The notes below the pieces were generated by a model. It worked only from the letters and a program-made list of their open reading frames with translations, searched no databases and had not been told where the DNA came from. A DNA stretch of 49,200 nucleotides from a virus: positions 1 to 49,200 of IMG/VR virus record IMGVR_UViG_3300030521_000003. One strand, given 5' to 3'. The position numbers and the translations under genes are program-made. Positions 34,596-41,400 of this stretch are shown here, piece after piece (the first letter of the stretch is position 1; each line of letters begins with the position of its first letter).

Positions 34596-35228
34596 TTACT
34601 CGGCGGTCAAAGCAACGCGGAACACGCGGGCGCCTTGAACGGCCACACCATCAACAACCTTTTCCGAATGGCGCAGTTCGAACTTGCGAGTTGCGCGGGT
34701 CACAGGGACGGTTTTGCTCGGGTCGCGTTTGTTCGGGCGGGTTTCGCCGGTTTCTTCGCTGTAACGAGCGTTCGCGCTGTTCACGGTGCTTTGCAGAGTC
34801 TTGAACGCTGCGCCCGATTTAACGTCGGAATTGGCAACGAAGAACGATTGACCGACTTGCAGAGCATCGAACGGGTAAAGCTGTTCGACTGGAGCGCGGG
34901 TCTTCGGCGGCAGTGGCAGCGCTTCTTCGATTTCGAAGGACTTGCGGACAACCGGGCCTTTCGTTTCGGTCTTGTTATCGCCAGCGATGTCATCAGTCGG
35001 CAGAACACCAGACTTGGCGTATTCGCGACCGGCGACGGAAGGACGGGCGCCGATTTCGTCAGCTTCGTTTTTTACATCTGCGTTTACGTCAATCAAGCCG
35101 TTTTCGATCAAGGCTTTGCCAGCCGGGTAAGAAGCGGCGACGTAACCGCAACCGGATTCGAAGCCGTTGGCGTCGGTGGCGGCGATGATTGCGGCCAGAA
35201 GAGTAATGGATGCTTGAGTCAGTTTCAT
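34596..35228 (-). CDS. Conserved hypothetical 210-aa protein
   Basis: Soluble protein with a helical N-terminal region (QASITLLAAIIAATDANGF... AGKALIENGLIDVNADVKNE), a charged linker (about 75-100), and a C-terminal basic domain (YPFDALQVGQSFFVANSDVK... VTRATRKFELRHSEKV... GARVFRVA). It looks like two small domains; the second has the pattern of phage proteins ending in 'GVRVFR'. Its codon use is noticeably GC-richer than its neighbours, consistent with high expression. A long structured segment and a terminator follow. Function unknown. Confidence 0.75.
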   Translation of the reverse strand: MKLTQASITLLAAIIAATDANGFESGCGYVAASYPAGKALIENGLIDVNADVKNEADEIGARPSVAGREYAKSGVLPTDDIAGDNKTETKGPVVRKSFEIEEALPLPPKTRAPVEQLYPFDALQVGQSFFVANSDVKSGAAFKTLQSTVNSANARYSEETGETRPNKRDPSKTVPVTRATRKFELRHSEKVVDGVAVQGARVFRVALTAE

Positions 35229-35293
35229 TTTCAGTTCACCTGTACGGGGTTGTAAGAATTCGGGGTTGTTTGCTTTCGAGGCTTCATTCTATA

Positions 35294-35485
35294 TCAGCCG
35301 TTGTTAGTGTCAACATCTTTTTTGCAAATATCGTTAAAGTTTTTCTGGTAGTCGGGCCACAGCTTAGACTTGACGTTTGCACAATAACGGGCTTCGGTTT
35401 TCTTCGCTTCGGTGTAGTCAGCGTGCCCTATGCTTCCGTAAACAATCGCGATTGCTACACCTGCCAAGAAAATACGAACTCTCAT
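35294..35485 (-). CDS. Small secreted protein
   Basis: A 63-aa protein starting at the ATG behind AAGGGG (35485). A signal peptide is likely: MRVRIFLAGVAIAIVYGSIGHA followed by a mature part of about 40 aa with two Cys (YCANVKSKLWPDYQKNF... CKK) that may pair. Probably periplasmic; function unknown. Confidence 0.72.
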   Translation of the reverse strand: MRVRIFLAGVAIAIVYGSIGHADYTEAKKTEARYCANVKSKLWPDYQKNFNDICKKDVDTNNG

Positions 35486-35535
35486 TGCGAAACCCCTTCT
35501 ATTAATGCCCACACTATCGATGCGGGCCTTTTGGT

Positions 35536-35745
35536 TTAAAGCTGGCGGTAAAGGTGTCGGTTTGCGGCGGCTGTCGCTTCGTCAAGCTCTGAGGACGCCG
35601 TAGTAAATCGGTCTTTGTCCGTGCGATTCAAGAAGTCAGGGTTGATTAAGCTGTTCTCTAGCGCGTAACCGTAGTTCGCAACACAGAGCAACAACCGGGC
35701 TAGATGCTTGTCACCTTCGCTTTCAATGATCGGCACTGTACTCAT
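35536..35745 (-). CDS. Small hypothetical protein
   Basis: A 69-aa helical protein. The ATG at 35745 follows AAGGAAG and overlaps the TGA of the zinc-finger gene upstream. No recognised domain. Confidence 0.68.
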   Translation of the reverse strand: MSTVPIIESEGDKHLARLLLCVANYGYALENSLINPDFLNRTDKDRFTTASSELDEATAAANRHLYRQL

Positions 35746-35906
35746 TTTAGCGACTTCCTTAAGTCCGCTGCGTGACCAGCTGGTGTAAGATCGCCGCAAA
35801 TAGGGCATTTGTGAGTATTGCAGTAAACAGCAGCGTAACAGCAGGGGGTAAAGGTTACGCGTGGTTCGCGCTTACGAACGAACGGTTGGCCTTTTGGTCT
35901 GGTCAT
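35742..35906 (-). CDS. Tiny zinc-finger protein
   Basis: A 54-aa protein with Cys22-Cys23, Cys29-x2-His and Cys34-x2-Cys37 (CCY...YCNTHKCPICG), suggesting one zinc site. Starts after GGAG, coupled to both neighbours (TAATG before, ATGA after). Basic N-terminus (RPKGQPFVRKREPR) could touch nucleic acid. Function unknown. Confidence 0.72.
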   Translation of the reverse strand: MTRPKGQPFVRKREPRVTFTPCCYAAVYCNTHKCPICGDLTPAGHAADLRKSLK

Positions 35907-36076
35907 TACCGCCACTCCAATTTAACGCAGCCTGCGCCGTCCTTCTTAGCTTTGCGCGCGGCAAGAATTGCTTTAATCCAGCTTCGCCCGCCGTATACTT
36001 CTACATACTCGTACCCAAGGTTCGGAAAGCCTTTAGACTTTTCAACCCATGAATAAACGTAAATAGGCCATCCCAT
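35906..36076 (-). CDS. Small hypothetical protein
   Basis: A 56-aa protein (GWPIYVYSWVEKSKGFPNLG... YGGRSWIKAILAARKAKKDG) starting after AAGGA. Stop overlaps the zinc-finger gene start (TAATG). Aromatic-rich N-terminus, basic C-terminal helix. Function unknown. Confidence 0.7.
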   Translation of the reverse strand: MGWPIYVYSWVEKSKGFPNLGYEYVEVYGGRSWIKAILAARKAKKDGAGCVKLEWR

Positions 36077-36112
36077 TTCTATTTTTCCTTCTAGCGATGA
36101 ATTTAACGAAGC

Positions 36113-36583
36113 TTACCACTTCTGAGTTAGGTACGCAATAAGCATGTCTCTAGCTTCGCGCCAACCGTAGCAAACCATAAACGCGTAACCTTGCGACTGT
36201 ACGAACTCGCCAAACTCTAGTTGTTCGTCGCTTGGGCCAACGCCCGCGCCGGGCATTTTCTTAAGCTCTATATAGAAGCCGGGGAACTCGCCACGCCGTA
36301 CAGGTAGCATTGTGTCAGACACGCCGGGCTTTACGCCTTCGGCTTTCATCTTGCCACCTTCTATACGTCGTGACTGCGCAGTGTCGCCACGGCTGCCACC
36401 GTTGCCGATAGCGTGGAACCAACGTAGTTCTGGGAAGGCTTCGCGCACAGGCGGAAGGTTGGCCCATGCCATCAAAGCAACCTGATGGCTATGTTCCGAT
36501 TCTTTGGCAAACGTAGCGGGATAAGGTGCGCCTTTCTTTATCGGTGCTTCGCCTAGAAACTCGGGAGAATAATTATTCTCCAT
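36113..36583 (-). CDS. VRR-NUC domain nuclease
   Basis: A 156-aa protein. The ATG at 36583 was preferred to a TTG at 36592. The VRR-NUC pattern is complete: an early RWFHAIGNGG, then KAEGVKPGVSDTMLPV with the catalytic Asp, FYIELKK (Glu-x-Lys), and a C-terminal SDEQLEFGEFVQSQGYAFMVCYG. Stand-alone phage VRR-NUC proteins act as structure-specific or Holliday-junction nucleases, so a role in resolving branched DNA before packaging is likely. Confidence 0.87.
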   Translation of the reverse strand: MENNYSPEFLGEAPIKKGAPYPATFAKESEHSHQVALMAWANLPPVREAFPELRWFHAIGNGGSRGDTAQSRRIEGGKMKAEGVKPGVSDTMLPVRRGEFPGFYIELKKMPGAGVGPSDEQLEFGEFVQSQGYAFMVCYGWREARDMLIAYLTQKW

Positions 36584-36830
36584 CTTTGCCAATCTGCCAG
36601 CTTAGTTTGTTTTGAAGAACCGATACAGCGCCCATAAGCGTATACCTGCCGTTATCTGCGCAGAATGTGTTATGCGCTGTGTGTCCGTCGTCGCTTGTTT
36701 GCAGCCACGCAATGGCTACAGCAACGCAAGTGCCACCTTCAACGAGCGTTGCAAGGTTACGAAGGTTCTTAGCCATGTCGAGCATTTCAGGGCTAACTGA
36801 CTTGCCTACTTTCTTTTCAATTACTCGCAT
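36573..36830 (-). CDS. Small hypothetical protein
   Basis: An 85-aa soluble protein: helical N-terminal half (PEMLDMAKNLRNLATLVEGG), then a beta-like half containing TCVAVAIAWLQTSDDGHTA. It starts immediately after the upstream stop and overlaps the nuclease gene by 11 bases. No recognised domain. Confidence 0.7.
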   Translation of the reverse strand: MRVIEKKVGKSVSPEMLDMAKNLRNLATLVEGGTCVAVAIAWLQTSDDGHTAHNTFCADNGRYTLMGAVSVLQNKLSWQIGKDGE

Positions 36831-36959
36831 TTAAGCCACCGAATTATAGATAAGCATGATTGCCCAAAACTGCGCTTTAGCAATATCACCTTTAGCGTAG
36901 TAATAAGCAACAGTTGGGATTAATAACACTGCGATAGTCGCTCTTAATAACTCGCTCAT
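36831..36959 (-). CDS. Tiny membrane protein
   Basis: A 42-aa protein made mostly of hydrophobic segments (LLRATIAVLLIPTVAYYY and AQFWAIMLIYNSVA), so one or two short membrane helices. ATGA overlap with the gene before, and its TAA directly abuts the next ATG. Function unknown. Confidence 0.62.
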   Translation of the reverse strand: MSELLRATIAVLLIPTVAYYYAKGDIAKAQFWAIMLIYNSVA

Positions 36960-37162
36960 ATTTCCCCCAAAGCCTTACCGGCTTCCTTAACACAGATAGA
37001 AAGCTCACGATGACGCGAAACCGGATGGCCGTCAACTTCGGCGTACCAGACTTGACCGTTGATCGATTTAACGAACTTAACGCCGACAGCCTCAAGCTTA
37101 GACTTCAGCGTCCCGGTTTGCGTGTTGAAGCTTTTCGGCTCGGTAGGCTTCGCGTTGCTCAT
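36956..37162 (-). CDS. Small hypothetical protein
   Basis: A 68-aa basic protein: disordered start, then KLEAVGVKFVKSINGQVWYAEVDGHPVSRHRELS, a compact alpha/beta pattern. The start overlaps the upstream gene by 65 bases, unusually long; the only alternative start is a non-AUG codon. Confidence 0.68.
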   Translation of the reverse strand: MSNAKPTEPKSFNTQTGTLKSKLEAVGVKFVKSINGQVWYAEVDGHPVSRHRELSICVKEAGKALGEI

Positions 37163-37328
37163 ATTCTTTACGTTCTCTTTCTTTGTTTAAGTTAAGGATA
37201 AATGCATATGCTTCGTTAATCTTAGCGCGTTCTTTATAGCTAAGGCTGGACCACTTCCTAGGCTGACGAGCAACCCGCCAACGCTTCATTGAGTTGTAAA
37301 CGCAAAGATAAATGTGAGGATTGTTCAT
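37098..37328 (-). CDS. Small basic coiled-coil protein
   Basis: A 76-aa protein beginning at the ATG 8 bases after AGGAG. The first half is basic and aromatic (KRWRVARQPRKWSS); the second is a charged helix (NKERERKEYEQREAYRAEKLQ). It is the first gene after the terminator at 37384-37406, so a promoter should lie in 37330-37380, though no strong one is visible. Confidence 0.66.
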   Translation of the reverse strand: MNNPHIYLCVYNSMKRWRVARQPRKWSSLSYKERAKINEAYAFILNLNKERERKEYEQREAYRAEKLQHANRDAEV

Positions 37329-37383
37329 TCTTCGCACTCCTAAATAGAAGCTAACCTTAGCCTATCTTCAAATTAAACGCAAG

Positions 37384-37406
37384 AAAAAGCCCGCAATTTA
37401 GCGGGC
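37384..37406 (-). terminator. Intrinsic terminator inside the leftward accessory operon
   Basis: GCCCGC / GCGGGC stem with a 6-base loop and TTTTTCTT on the minus strand. It divides the leftward island into two transcription segments. Confidence 0.86.
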
Positions 37407-37417
37407 CGGTTAGCGGA

Positions 37418-37876
37418 TTAGTTAAACGTCGTTTCGTTGAACTCTTTTCGCGCTTGGGCTCGGGCTTCGTTTTGCATAATTGAATTACCACGATCAACCC
37501 ATTTAATGAAACCGTTTTTCGTGAGCCAACCTTCATAAATTTCTTTAGCTCGCGCTTCTAACGCTTCGTCTAAAGTTTGTTCGCATTCATCAACTGCGAT
37601 AACTTCAGCCTTAACGCCGCCGAACGCCCGACCGTCACCCTTCATAAACTTTTCTGGAATCGACCCGTCTTCGTTGACCAATCCCATTTTTATGTTGTGT
37701 ACAGCAACTTGGCAGTTCGTGTACGCCACCGCGATCATGAATGTACGCCCATGAATCGGATTACCAACCGATGCCATTAGCGAAGAAATCATTGCAGTAC
37801 ACAGCGCTTTTTCAGCGGCAGGCATAGCGTTCATAATGTCGGTTACGTTTTGAAGTTCAACTTCTGATTTATTCAC
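37418..37876 (-). CDS. Conserved hypothetical protein
   Basis: A 152-aa protein starting at a GTG at 37876 that overlaps an in-frame TGA of the preceding reading frame (GTGA). Mixed alpha/beta: helical start (LQNVTDIMNAMPAAEKALCTAM), a SSLMASVGNPIHGRTFMIAVAYTNCQVAVHNI stretch written in two parts here, and an acidic C-terminus. No recognised family. Confidence 0.7.
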   Translation of the reverse strand: MNKSEVELQNVTDIMNAMPAAEKALCTAMISSLMASVGNPIHGRTFMIAVAYTNCQVAVHNIKMGLVNEDGSIPEKFMKGDGRAFGGVKAEVIAVDECEQTLDEALEARAKEIYEGWLTKNGFIKWVDRGNSIMQNEARAQARKEFNETTFN

Positions 37877-38103
37877 AGGCTTAGTTCCTCACAGACGGTT
37901 TTAACATATTGGTCGCGAGCCGCTTTAGTAGCGTACCCGTTTTATTGATCTTCCGAACCTTCTTCGTAAGCAGCGGTTAACTTTTCAATAAGCAAACGCT
38001 TAGAGATAATCACAGCCTCTTCGCCTGTGATTGGATCGCTAACCTTTACCTTCGAAGTCGGGGTAATCGGCAGAAGTCTTGCCAGCCAAGCGGGTGCTAT
38101 CAT
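37873..38103 (-). pseudogene. Small gene interrupted by an in-frame TAA
   Basis: As written it encodes 53 aa (37942-38103, starting at an ATGA overlap and ending GSEDQ). After the TAA at 37942-37944 the same frame continues for 22 codons with protein-like content (NGYATKAARDQYVKTVCEEL) and ends in a TGA overlapping the next gene's GTG start. That fits an original 76-aa protein split by one nonsense change, a sequencing error, or stop readthrough. The short form may still function. Confidence 0.62.
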
Positions 38104-38303
38104 TTCTTCACCCATCCCGTTCCGTTGCATTGCCCACACTCTACCGGGCAAGGCGCTTTGAACTTTCCGCACAGTTGATTGGGACAAAGCTTGAAGCCTG
38201 TAACCGCGTCAAGGTATGCCGTTTGAGCCGCGTCAGCTTCACGAACAGTAGCTTTCATTCGGTCTTCCAACGCCCGCATTTCCCGATTGTTATTTATTTG
38301 CAT
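38100..38303 (-). CDS. Small protein with Cys-rich C-terminus
   Basis: A 67-aa protein: an N-terminal helix (REMRALEDRMKATVREADAA) then four Cys in CPNQLCG and CGQCNGTGW, the last like a DnaJ zinc-finger repeat. Overlaps neighbours on both sides. An exact 10-mer repeat lies at 38131-38140. Confidence 0.72.
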   Translation of the reverse strand: MQINNNREMRALEDRMKATVREADAAQTAYLDAVTGFKLCPNQLCGKFKAPCPVECGQCNGTGWVKK

Positions 38304-38437
38304 TTCTTCACCTTTCTGAATAACTTGCGTTTTGGATATTGCCCCGTTCTAACAATCTTGCGACTAGCCGCAACTATTGCGTGAGCGGCCATTCTATGGA
38401 CTAAGCGTTTGAAGTGCCAAAGAAACGGGCTATTCAT
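38294..38437 (-). CDS. Tiny basic protein
   Basis: A 47-aa, strongly basic protein (FLWHFKRLVHRMAAHAIVAA... KRKLFRKVKKCK). The ATG at 38437 overlaps the previous gene end by eight bases. Possibly nucleic-acid or membrane associated. Confidence 0.6.
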   Translation of the reverse strand: MNSPFLWHFKRLVHRMAAHAIVAASRKIVRTGQYPKRKLFRKVKKCK

Positions 38438-38687
38438 AGTTCCACCATGAAAGCCATTCTTCGAACTCGCGAAGCCGGTAGTTTTCAAAAGCATACGCCA
38501 CTTCGCAGACAGGCGGGCCGCTTTCATCTTGCTTTGTGTACGGCACTTGCAGAAAGCGAAAGAACGAAAACTGATACAAACCTTTGTTAAAGGTTATCGG
38601 GTCGCCACGCTCCCAACCATCGGGAACCCAACCGGGCTTAAGTTGCTGTTCGATGTCGCCGGGTTCGATGTTATCTGTTTGTCTCAT
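38430..38687 (-). CDS. Small hypothetical protein
   Basis: An 85-aa protein starting 8 bases after a strong AAGGAGG site. Rich in Trp, Tyr and Phe (GWVPDGWERGDPITF, FSFFRFLQVPY, WLSWWNYE). Probably a compact alpha/beta fold. Function unknown. Confidence 0.72.
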   Translation of the reverse strand: MRQTDNIEPGDIEQQLKPGWVPDGWERGDPITFNKGLYQFSFFRFLQVPYTKQDESGPPVCEVAYAFENYRLREFEEWLSWWNYE

Positions 38688-39003
38688 TCTGACAACCTCC
38701 TTCACATTCAGCAGATGAACAGAAGCAGCAATGTCGAATGTCGCCAAACATAGTGTGAGCGTAGTCAACATGCCCCGTACAATGGACGCCGCCAATCACA
38801 TCGTTTACTTCCGATGCGTCAAGCTCGATAGCGGGCGGAAGATTAGAGGAATGTTCGGCTACAGTCAGCGTATAGCCTACGACGTATTTAACGCCAAGAG
38901 GCAAGGATTTAGCTAAAGCCGAACGCACAGCATCCGCACTGCCTTTGTATTGCACAATGCGGATTACCGTCACTTCTGAATCTTTATCCTGTTCGCTGGT
39001 CAT
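38671..39003 (-). CDS. Hypothetical protein with C-terminal Cys cluster
   Basis: A 110-aa protein: an alpha/beta N-terminal part (VTVIRIVQYKGSADAVRSAL... VKYVVGYTLTVAE) and a C-terminal HCCFCSSAECEGGC cluster likely to bind zinc. Overlaps both neighbours. Function unknown. Confidence 0.7.
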   Translation of the reverse strand: MTSEQDKDSEVTVIRIVQYKGSADAVRSALAKSLPLGVKYVVGYTLTVAEHSSNLPPAIELDASEVNDVIGGVHCTGHVDYAHTMFGDIRHCCFCSSAECEGGCQNETNR

Positions 39004-39235
39004 TCCTTACCTCACTTTGGATTATTGGTTCATGAGTGGCCCAAGAATCTATTTTAATAGGTATAGTTTGAAATAGCCAGCCGTTTTCGTCGTATTCCAA
39101 TTCGTCGAAGAATTCAGCGTCTTCACGGATGTAGTAGCATAAAAGCTTATGATGCATCTTGATAGCGACCGGATGACGGCCTTCGTTGTGTACTGCCCAT
39201 AGCTTTTGGATTAGCGAGTCGCGTAGAGTGCTCAT
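38984..39235 (-). CDS. Small acidic hypothetical protein
   Basis: An 83-aa acidic protein with aromatic residues throughout (MHHKLLCYYIREDAEFFDEL). No recognised domain. Overlaps the following gene by 20 bases. Confidence 0.68.
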   Translation of the reverse strand: MSTLRDSLIQKLWAVHNEGRHPVAIKMHHKLLCYYIREDAEFFDELEYDENGWLFQTIPIKIDSWATHEPIIQSEVRNDQRTG

Positions 39236-39240
39236 TTTGA

Positions 39241-39432
39241 TTATACCTGTTGTTTAAGTGTTTGAACGTAGTTCCAAGTATTGCGAACGCAATGCCAGAA
39301 CAAAGCCCCCTTAGCTATTCGCTTCCCTTCAAATATGGACTCCCAACTGTATGCACCCGGACGGTATGGCACTCGATTAAACCAAATGCCCGCCTCTTTA
39401 AGAGTGTTCAACTTTTTGTACATCTTATTCAC
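39241..39432 (-). CDS. Small hypothetical protein
   Basis: A 63-aa basic, aromatic protein (TLKEAGIWFNRVPYRPGAYSW). The GTG at 39432 overlaps the upstream TGA and has AAGGA 10 bases before it; an ATG three codons later is the alternative start. Confidence 0.62.
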   Translation of the reverse strand: MNKMYKKLNTLKEAGIWFNRVPYRPGAYSWESIFEGKRIAKGALFWHCVRNTWNYVQTLKQQV

Positions 39433-39635
39433 TTTGCATTCATCCTTGCCCGTGTTGCTTCCCGCTGACCTTCTACATAGCAAGTATAGCAGCGAAGCTT
39501 AATGTGTGGCCGAATGATATAACGTTTTGTTTTCTTGAACGTGCCACCGCACGCACAAAGAACGGTGTAATCAACGCCATCGAATCCGGTCAAACGTGCG
39601 CCATCTTTTGTGTAAGTGAGAATGTTAAGCGTCAT
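39429..39635 (-). CDS. Small zinc-ribbon-like protein
   Basis: A 68-aa protein with Cys pairs CACGG and CYTCY separated by about 20 residues, and a Lys/Arg-rich middle (KKTKRYIIRPHIKL). Fits a minimal zinc ribbon that could bind RNA or DNA. Confidence 0.7.
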   Translation of the reverse strand: MTLNILTYTKDGARLTGFDGVDYTVLCACGGTFKKTKRYIIRPHIKLRCYTCYVEGQREATRARMNAK

Positions 39636-39745
39636 TACTTACCTTCCAAGTCCCAATCCCATTCATTATCAAACCAAAAGCTAGTTATCACTTGCAGTGC
39701 AAGCATTAGCATTTGAATTATAAGGTTCCACAATGGCGCGAACAT
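39635..39745 (-). CDS. Tiny membrane protein
   Basis: A 36-aa protein with one hydrophobic helix (PLWNLIIQMLMLALQVITSF) and an acidic, Trp-rich tail (DNEWDWDLEGK). AAGGG lies 7 bases before the ATG, and TAATG overlaps join it to both neighbours. Function unknown. Confidence 0.62.
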   Translation of the reverse strand: MFAPLWNLIIQMLMLALQVITSFWFDNEWDWDLEGK

Positions 39746-39963
39746 TAATCAACCCTTACGATATGAATATCTCTGATACTAGCGTCAAGTTTAGCTTCGT
39801 ATCCTGCAAAAGTCAATTTGCCATCAACGACCGGAAACACTTCGTCGCCTAGCTCTTGATACATGCGCGGACTAACGCGAACGTAACGGATTTGTTTAAG
39901 CGCCTTGTTATCGACGCATCGAGCGGCATGTCCTGCAATGCCTTGCCAGTTAGTAATGCTCAT
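39745..39963 (-). CDS. Small hypothetical protein
   Basis: A 72-aa protein of alternating strands and helices (IRYVRVSPRMYQELGDEVFPV). Overlaps both neighbours. No recognised domain. Confidence 0.68.
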   Translation of the reverse strand: MSITNWQGIAGHAARCVDNKALKQIRYVRVSPRMYQELGDEVFPVVDGKLTFAGYEAKLDASIRDIHIVRVD

Positions 39964-40190
39964 TCGGCATACTCAATGAAGTAGCCGGGTTGCTCGCTTA
40001 GGTTTTTATCAACCTTGATTATTGCCCCGTAAAGCATTGTCCCATCTTTTGTGGCTAAGGCTAAATGTCGAATTGAAACATCAGACATAAGTTGCGTGTA
40101 GTTGTCGTTAGTCAAATGCACACAACGAACGTCAAGCCCCGAAGTAACAGAAGCTTCGTTTACCCATTCAACCAATTGTTCGTATTTCAT
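39960..40190 (-). CDS. Small hypothetical protein
   Basis: A 76-aa protein (EQLVEWVNEASVTSGLDVRC... HLALATKDGTMLYGAIIKVD), compact alpha/beta pattern. ATGA overlap at the start and a further overlap at the end. No recognised domain. Confidence 0.68.
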   Translation of the reverse strand: MKYEQLVEWVNEASVTSGLDVRCVHLTNDNYTQLMSDVSIRHLALATKDGTMLYGAIIKVDKNLSEQPGYFIEYAE

Positions 40191-40333
40191 CCCTTCACCT
40201 CATACCGTTCGTTGCGTGCAAACTCTTCGGCTTCGGCCTTAGTGTCGAAGCCTGTATGTAGAATTCTTTTCCCTTCGGCTGTTCTAATATGCCAGCCTTC
40301 GGCGCCCCGGTAATAAATGATTTCAACAAGCAT
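40187..40333 (-). CDS. Tiny DUF2188-like protein
   Basis: A 48-aa protein with the pattern W-x-I-x-T-x-E-G-K ... F-D-T-K-A-E-A-E-E-F-A (EGWHIRTAEGKRILHTGF), reminiscent of small DUF2188-type folds. Couples by TAATG and ATGA overlaps. Function unknown. Confidence 0.66.
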   Translation of the reverse strand: MLVEIIYYRGAEGWHIRTAEGKRILHTGFDTKAEAEEFARNERYEVKG

Positions 40334-40620
40334 TAAAGTACACTTCCCCAATTAGGTTCGGAATAGCGCCAATCCAACCAAACAAAATCGCAAGGTTGTT
40401 TAGGTCTTTCGTTAAGGTCGAAAACGTAAATCGGACACAGGATTTCGCTTATCGGTTCATCCTTCGGCCTTCCGTCCCAAAGAGTACGCATGTCGTCTAT
40501 CAATAGATCGTCGCATTCAGTGCAACCGTCTATTAGTAGTTCGTCGCGAGTAATCCAGCAATCGCAACGTCTGCAATTGCCTTCTTCTGGCGGGTCAGGC
40601 GGTTGCGGGAATCTATCCAT
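40333..40620 (-). CDS. Zinc-binding hypothetical protein
   Basis: A 95-aa protein starting in a TAATG overlap. A Pro-rich start (FPQPPDPPEEG) is followed by CRRCDCW...GCTECDD, a probable zinc knuckle, and an acidic, aromatic C-terminal part (CPIYVFDLNERPKQPC). Function unknown. Confidence 0.7.
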   Translation of the reverse strand: MDRFPQPPDPPEEGNCRRCDCWITRDELLIDGCTECDDLLIDDMRTLWDGRPKDEPISEILCPIYVFDLNERPKQPCDFVWLDWRYSEPNWGSVL

Positions 40621-40934
40621 TATTCGTCCACCACTCGATAGCCATTTGCTTGTGCCCACACTTTAGCCTCAGCCACTGACTCGAAAAGGCGGCGTTCGTT
40701 ATCGCCAGAACAAACAAGCGCGAATTTATCGCCCATGGTTTCATACCAAGTCGCCACAGGCTTAGCCATTTCAGCAGCGTGCGTTTTAGCGGCAAGCCAA
40801 ATATCGAAGTTATATTGGCATTCGTACAGACCATATTGCTCTACACCGTCAACTAGCCAACGGCGAAGAAAACCGGGTTCCATTGTCTTAAGCACTTCGG
40901 CTTCAAACGCCTTACGTTCTTCTTCAATGTTCAT
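40620..40934 (-). CDS. Hypothetical protein, two-part
   Basis: A 104-aa protein: a helical N-terminal half typical of small phage proteins (EERKAFEAEVLKTM... YNFDIWLAAKTHAAEM) and a C-terminal strand-helix unit (FALVCSGDNERRLFESVAEA). Contains an exact 10-mer repeat (40653-40662) within a 19-base match to the NlpC/P60-type gene. Confidence 0.74.
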   Translation of the reverse strand: MNIEEERKAFEAEVLKTMEPGFLRRWLVDGVEQYGLYECQYNFDIWLAAKTHAAEMAKPVATWYETMGDKFALVCSGDNERRLFESVAEAKVWAQANGYRVVDE

Positions 40935-41091
40935 TGTTTAAACCTTCGAATTTTGTATATGGAATATCGGCAATTCGAATCGGATTATCTGAAACATGCC
41001 GATTAGCAAGGTGGTAGGCGGCTAACTCGCGTTCTCGCCTTGCTTCTTCATTAATTCGATTCTTTCGACGTTGCATTTTATCGGGATTCAT
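40924..41091 (-). CDS. Tiny basic protein
   Basis: A 55-aa basic protein: an Arg/Asn-rich helix (MQRRKNRINEEARRERELAA) and a disordered tail (PIRIADIPYTKFEG). ATGA overlap before it; its end overlaps the next gene by 11 bases. It may bind nucleic acid. Confidence 0.64.
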   Translation of the reverse strand: MNPDKMQRRKNRINEEARRERELAAYHLANRHVSDNPIRIADIPYTKFEGLNNEH

Positions 41092-41384
41092 TCTTGCGCC
41101 TTCCAGCTAGAAACGTCCGGTTGATCTTCGATAACGATGCGGGCGATTTCGTACCAATCACCCTCATGTTTAACGACAACGTATTTGCGACCGTACGCCT
41201 TAGCCTTCTTACTGACTAGCGAACGAAGGTGGTTGCCGGATTTGTCTTTAGGCAATTTGAAAGGAAACGACAGACCGGCGGGGCATTGCTCGAAACCATC
41301 TTTAATTAATGCCCACAGTGAGCCGCTGCCCTCGGTAGCTACTTTCTTAACTGCGTTCGAATGTTGGATGTATTCGGGAAGCAT
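41088..41384 (-). CDS. First gene of the leftward island, hypothetical
   Basis: A 98-aa protein with an alpha/beta C-terminal part (HLRSLVSKKAKAYGRKYVVV... DWYEIARIVIEDQ). First product of the leftward promoter at 41416-41444, so probably made very early. No recognised domain. Confidence 0.74.
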   Translation of the reverse strand: MLPEYIQHSNAVKKVATEGSGSLWALIKDGFEQCPAGLSFPFKLPKDKSGNHLRSLVSKKAKAYGRKYVVVKHEGDWYEIARIVIEDQPDVSSWKAQE

Positions 41385-41400
41385 GATGATATTTCCGTAT

